DNA of 64,000 nt from the NCBI RefSeq assembly GCF_003240585.1, contig NZ_PCDP01000038.1, forward strand, positions 62,001-126,000. Reading direction: 5' to 3'. The notes beneath the pieces are model-generated. The model worked only from the letters and a program-made list of their open reading frames with translations, ran no database searches and was not told where the DNA came from. Shown piece by piece: positions 60,708 through 64,000 of the stretch. Each line of letters opens with the position of its first letter. Position 1 is the first letter of the stretch. The stretch is from Arminella tubonensis. Lineage in GTDB: Bacteria; Pseudomonadota; Alphaproteobacteria; Rhizobiales; Rhizobiaceae. A program made the translations under genes and the position numbers.

Positions 60708-62651
60708 TTGAATACGAAAATCGCCTTTTCGACGGCATCCAAGTATTATCAAAAAGGCCACTATACCCGTGCGCTTGAGACGCTGAACTCGGTGATCGAC
60801 GTCGACACGTCGCCCAAGGTTTATGCGCTGCTTGCCAAGACGCTGCTGAAGCTCGGCTTCCGGTCGGACGCGGCGAAGGCCTATGGCCTTGCCGGGCGGC
60901 AGTCGCCCATTCGGGAAGACTACCTTCGCGAAGCGATGCTGCTGCACTACGACGATGGCAACGAGAAGGAAGTCGTGTCGATCGGCAACCTGATCTTCCC
61001 GCTGGCGCTCAAGGACCCCGACGTCGCGTTCGTCCTGGCCGCGATCTTTCTGAGGCGGCAGCAGAAGGAGCTGCTGGGCGGCCTGAAGAAGGTCCTGGCG
61101 AACGGCTCTCATCTCAAGCATCTGCTGATGGCAGCAAAGCTTCTGACCGATGACCTAAACGACGAGGGCAACTGGCACATCGTCTCCACCCTCTTCAAGA
61201 AGGATCCGGCGAATATCACGTTCCGGACCCTTTACCTGATCTTCTGCCGCGAGATTTCCGATCTCGCCTCCGTCGACGTCCACGCTGCGCCGATCCTTGC
61301 CGCAACCGCGGCCGGCAAACTCGACTACGTCAGATTGGACAACCCGTTCTTCCATCTGCACTGGTGTGGCGACGAGGCGCTGAACAAGCTTGCGGTCCAC
61401 GACACCTCGCCGCTTCCCGCCGGCCATGCCGCCGCGAGGCGGAAGGCTCCTCACACTTGGTCCGACAAGATCCGCATCGGCTACCTGTCCGCCGATTTCT
61501 GGCCCGACCATGCGACGATGAAGCTGCTGCAACGCATTCTGGAACTGCACGACAGGCAAAGATTCGAAATCACCCTGTTCGACCATTCGCGTGTCGAAGC
61601 ACAGAAGGCCGTTGATTTCGATTATTCGACCTGGGGCACCATGGTCGACATTCGCGGGACGTCCGACCGGGAAGCGGCGCAGATGATCCGCGACCGGAAG
61701 ATCGACATTCTCGTCGATCTGAAGGGGCACACCAAGGAAACGCGCGTCACCATCCTCAATCACATGGCCGCCCCCATTCAGGTCTCATGGCTCGGCTTTC
61801 CCGGCACGACCATCAATATCGACCTCGACTACATGATCGGCGACCACTACGTGATGCCTGACCACTCCAGGCAGCATTTCCACGAAAAGCTGTGCCGTCT
61901 TCCGGAGACCTATCAGCCGAACGATCCGACGCATCGCCCGATACCTCGTCCGACGACCCGCGCCGAACACGGCCTGCCCGAAAACGCATTCGTCTTTGCG
62001 TCGTTCAACGGCAACCGCAAGATCACGTCGCAGATGCTCGACATCTGGTGCAATATCCTGAAGCGGACGAAGAACAGCGTCCTCTGGCTGATCTGCAACG
62101 GTCCGCGCGCCGAGAACCATCTGGCTCTGCGCTTCGAAGAGCGTGGCATCAACCGCAAGCGGGTGATCTTCACGACGCGCATTCCCTACCTGCTCCATAT
62201 GGACCGTCAGCAGCTGGCCGACCTCGGTCTCGACACCTTCCCCGTCAATGGCCATACCACGACGTCGGAGCAGCTCTGGGGCGGATTGCCGCTGCTGACA
62301 GTCAAGGGCACGAATTTCGCCTCACGCGTCAGCGAGAGCCTGTTGAACGCGATCGGCGTGCCGGAACTGGTGGCGCCCGATCTGCAGGGCTACGAGGACA
62401 TGGCAGTGGAGCTTTGCAACGATCCGAAGCGCGTTGCCGCCCTCAAGGAGCGATTGATCGAAAACCGCTACATCAAGCCCTTGTTCGATGCAGAGCGGTT
62501 CTGCCACCATCTGGAGACCGGCTATACCATGATGGTCGAGCGCGCCAAGGCCGGCCTCGAGCCAGACCATATCGATGTGCCGGCACTCCCCGCCAGGACA
62601 ACGCCCTTCCAGGCCGACGAGCCTGACGGCGTCGCGATCGCTGCTGAATAA
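60708..62651 (+). CDS. SPINDLY/OGT-type (GT41) protein glycosyltransferase
   Basis: This 647-residue protein has a TPR-like helical N-terminus (about 1-230, for example YYQKGHYTRALETLNSVIDV). A GT41 catalytic region follows from about 255: RIGYLSADFWPDHATMKLL, ILVDLKGHTKETRV (His near the donor site), AAPIQVSWLGFPGTTINIDL, FASFNGNRKITSQMLDIW, and DTFPVNGHTTTSEQLWGGLP. OGT-like enzymes transfer GlcNAc or other sugars to Ser/Thr of proteins. It is the only plus-strand gene in the flagellar block, between fliP and flaA, so flagellin is the obvious acceptor candidate, by inference. The start is a TTG at 60708 with CGGAG upstream. A terminator follows. Confidence 0.82.
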   Translation: MNTKIAFSTASKYYQKGHYTRALETLNSVIDVDTSPKVYALLAKTLLKLGFRSDAAKAYGLAGRQSPIREDYLREAMLLHYDDGNEKEVVSIGNLIFPLALKDPDVAFVLAAIFLRRQQKELLGGLKKVLANGSHLKHLLMAAKLLTDDLNDEGNWHIVSTLFKKDPANITFRTLYLIFCREISDLASVDVHAAPILAATAAGKLDYVRLDNPFFHLHWCGDEALNKLAVHDTSPLPAGHAAARRKAPHTWSDKIRIGYLSADFWPDHATMKLLQRILELHDRQRFEITLFDHSRVEAQKAVDFDYSTWGTMVDIRGTSDREAAQMIRDRKIDILVDLKGHTKETRVTILNHMAAPIQVSWLGFPGTTINIDLDYMIGDHYVMPDHSRQHFHEKLCRLPETYQPNDPTHRPIPRPTTRAEHGLPENAFVFASFNGNRKITSQMLDIWCNILKRTKNSVLWLICNGPRAENHLALRFEERGINRKRVIFTTRIPYLLHMDRQQLADLGLDTFPVNGHTTTSEQLWGGLPLLTVKGTNFASRVSESLLNAIGVPELVAPDLQGYEDMAVELCNDPKRVAALKERLIENRYIKPLFDAERFCHHLETGYTMMVERAKAGLEPDHIDVPALPARTTPFQADEPDGVAIAAE

Positions 62652-62654
62652 GAT

Positions 62655-62691
62655 GAGGCCGCTCGGGACCCTCCCGGCGGCCTCCTTTATT
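62655..62691 (+). terminator. Terminator of the OGT-type gene
   Basis: GAGGCCGC (62655-62662) and GCGGCCTC (62677-62684) with inner CGGGA/TCCCG form a long stem, followed by CTTTATT. It is a few bases past the stop, and may also serve the convergent fliP transcript. Confidence 0.75.
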
Positions 62692-62718
62692 CGCGTCCCG
62701 CCAAAGTCGACGGATCTT

Positions 62719-63456
62719 TCAGTGGAATGAGCGGACCAGGCTGCCAACCAGAAGGTTCCAGCCGTCGATCAACACGAAGAACAGGATCTTGAACGGCAAG
62801 GAGATCGAGGTCGGGGGAAGCATCATCATGCCCATGGCCATGACGATGGTCGAGACGATGAGGTCGATGACCAGGAATGGCAACACGACGAGAAAGCCGA
62901 TCTCGAAGCCGCGGCGGATCTCAGAAATCATGAAGGCCGGAATGAGAACGCGGTAATCGATCTTGTCGCCATCGGTGACCGTCTGGCCGCGCTCCTGCGC
63001 GATGTCGACGAACAGCTTGATATCCTTGTCGCGCGTATTGGCGGACATGAAGGTGCGGAAAGGTTCGGCGATACGCTGGATCGCCACCGTCTCGGTGATC
63101 TGATTGGCCATCAGCGGCTGGGCGCCGTCCAGCCAGGCTTTGTCGAAGGTGGGCGCCATGACGTAGAACGTCATGAACAGCGACAGGCTGAGCAGGATCA
63201 TGTTGGACGGCGTCGTCGCGATGCCCATGCCCGAGCGCAGGATGGAGAAGGCGATGATGAACCGCGGAAAGCTCGTGACCATCATCAGGATGCCGGGCGC
63301 GACCGAGAGGATGGTCAGCAGGCCGAACGTGCGAATGATCCAGGAGGCGGCGGAGCCGTTCAGGGGCGCAGTGAAAAGGTCGTTCGGCAGCTGTTGAGCC
63401 GCCGCCAGTTCAGGCACCGCAAAGATGATGGCAGCAAGAATGAATAATCGAATCAT
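62719..63456 (-). CDS. fliP: Flagellar export gate protein FliP
   Basis: This 245-residue protein has a signal-like N-terminal helix (LFILAAIIFAVPELAAA), TM helices and the FliP motifs LSVAPGILMMVTSFPRFIIAF (shortened LMMVTSFPRFIIAFSILR), GIATTPSNMILLSLSLFMTF (shortened TPSNMILLSLSLFMTF), and the C-terminal LPFLVIDLIVSTIVMAMGMM (about 193-212). FliP with FliQ and FliR forms the export pore. The start overlaps the fliL stop by four bases. Confidence 0.95.
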   Translation of the reverse strand: MIRLFILAAIIFAVPELAAAQQLPNDLFTAPLNGSAASWIIRTFGLLTILSVAPGILMMVTSFPRFIIAFSILRSGMGIATTPSNMILLSLSLFMTFYVMAPTFDKAWLDGAQPLMANQITETVAIQRIAEPFRTFMSANTRDKDIKLFVDIAQERGQTVTDGDKIDYRVLIPAFMISEIRRGFEIGFLVVLPFLVIDLIVSTIVMAMGMMMLPPTSISLPFKILFFVLIDGWNLLVGSLVRSFH

Positions 63457-63974
63457 TCGATCACGAAGGTTCTGAACATAACCTTCGATACGCGGCCTTC
63501 GGAACGCAGGTCAACACGTTCCTGGATGTCATCCCTAAGATATTGAAAGCCGCGCGGACCTTCGATCTGCTGGAGCGAAACGGTTCTGATGTATGCGAGG
63601 ATGTCCTGGTGGATATCCTCGGCCAGTTTGGCATCCGGCGGCCCCTTGAACATCAGCGCCACCTCCAGCCTCACCCAGTTTTCCGAGGGGTAGGCAAGGT
63701 TCGACGTGATGGGCTCGAGCTGCACGATGCCGTTGGCTTCGGTCGCGAGATGCGGCAATCCTGGCTCCTCGCCTTTCTTGCCTCCCTCCGGCTTTGCAGC
63801 CTCCGCGGTGGCCTCGGCCTTCTGCTCCGTCTTTGCGGATGCAATCTTCGGCGCGATCATCGAACCGAGGATCCAGCCGCCGCCGCCGCCGACGGCGCTC
63901 AAGATCAGCAGACCCACGATCGTCATGACCAGCGGCGACTTCTTCTTGCCCGCCGTGCCTTCTGCTTCTGCCAT
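63453..63974 (-). CDS. fliL: Flagellar basal-body-associated protein FliL
   Basis: This 173-residue protein has an N-terminal TM (about 15-40, LVMTIVGLLILSAVGGGGGW), a Lys/Glu/Ala-rich periplasmic linker, and a FliL domain: LAYPSENWVRLEVALMFKG, HQDILAYIRTVSLQQIEG, RVSKVMFRTFVIE. FliL associates with the stator and MotB. Overlaps fliP by four bases. AGGG precedes its start. Confidence 0.93.
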   Translation of the reverse strand: MAEAEGTAGKKKSPLVMTIVGLLILSAVGGGGGWILGSMIAPKIASAKTEQKAEATAEAAKPEGGKKGEEPGLPHLATEANGIVQLEPITSNLAYPSENWVRLEVALMFKGPPDAKLAEDIHQDILAYIRTVSLQQIEGPRGFQYLRDDIQERVDLRSEGRVSKVMFRTFVIE

Positions 63975-64000
63975 GTTCCCTGCCCGCCTCTTAATCCCGT
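63975..64000 (-). other. End of an upstream flagellar gene, possibly flgH
   Basis: Only 26 bases remain. A minus-strand TAA at 63991-63993 could end the gene that precedes fliL, which in other Rhizobiaceae is flgH. No protein motif can be read. Confidence 0.2.

Noticed and set aside
60407..60742. Minus-strand ORF of 111 residues between flaA and the OGT-type gene
   Set aside because: Overlaps the flaA upstream region and the OGT start; basic, no domain, no ribosome site.

Overview
The window is a GC-rich alphaproteobacterial chromosome segment. The gene content and order match the core chromosome of the Rhizobiaceae (Rhizobium/Sinorhizobium/Agrobacterium): a CbrA-type cell-cycle kinase, a potFGHI operon, zwf-pgl-edd, an aglR/aglEFGAK alpha-glucoside locus, and the rhizobial flagellar regulon with motB-motC-fliK-rem and four tandem flagellin genes. 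The order resembles the one I recall for S. meliloti. Four flagellins of about 306-323 residues suggest the genus Rhizobium or a close relative. No rRNA, tRNA, insertion sequence, prophage or CRISPR array was seen.

Layout. 1-8.6 kb: 3' part of cbrA (+), a lone PemK/MazF-type toxin (-), acetoacetyl-CoA synthetase acsA2 (-) and an AsmA-family protein (+). The cbrA-acsA2 gap has two strong minus-strand terminators and may encode a small RNA. 8.6-14.2 kb: putrescine ABC transporter operon potF-potG-potH-potI (-) with a hairpin between potF and potG, then a GFA-family protein (+) and a convergent LysR regulator (-). 14.2-21.8 kb: a chemoreceptor with a large periplasmic domain (-), a tiny membrane ORF, a BaiN-like flavoprotein (-), and a PuuA-like/PuuB-like pair (+) for the gamma-glutamylated route of putrescine catabolism. 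21.9-26.0 kb: zwf-pgl-edd (+), the upper Entner-Doudoroff pathway, closed by a terminator. 26.0-34.4 kb: a PilZ protein, then aglE-F-G-A-K (-) with divergent repressor aglR (+) and two palindromic operators between them. 34.4-38.3 kb: folD (-), a Wzz-type polysaccharide co-polymerase (-) and a WecG/TagA glycosyltransferase (-).

38.6-64 kb: the flagellar regulon, all on the minus strand except one gene. In transcription order from the right end: fliL-fliP, [plus strand: SPINDLY/OGT-type glycosyltransferase], flaA, flaB, flaC, a fourth flagellin, a FliH-like gene, motB, motC, fliK (formerly motD), a lytic transglycosylase, rem, flgE-flgK-flgL-flaF-flbT-flgD-fliQ-flhA-fliR, then four small flagellar accessory genes (FliJ-like, FlgJ-like rod protein, FlgN-like, and a FliL-like membrane protein). 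Four-base overlaps at many junctions indicate translational coupling.

Together the genes combine carbon and polyamine uptake and catabolism (putrescine, alpha-glucosides, Entner-Doudoroff, acetoacetate) with motility and cell-cycle control. The least ordinary elements are the OGT-like glycosyltransferase next to the flagellins (possible flagellin glycosylation), the candidate small RNA beside cbrA, the Rem receiver domain with Glu where the phospho-accepting Asp should be, and a lone PemK/MazF toxin. I see no wholly new multi-gene system.
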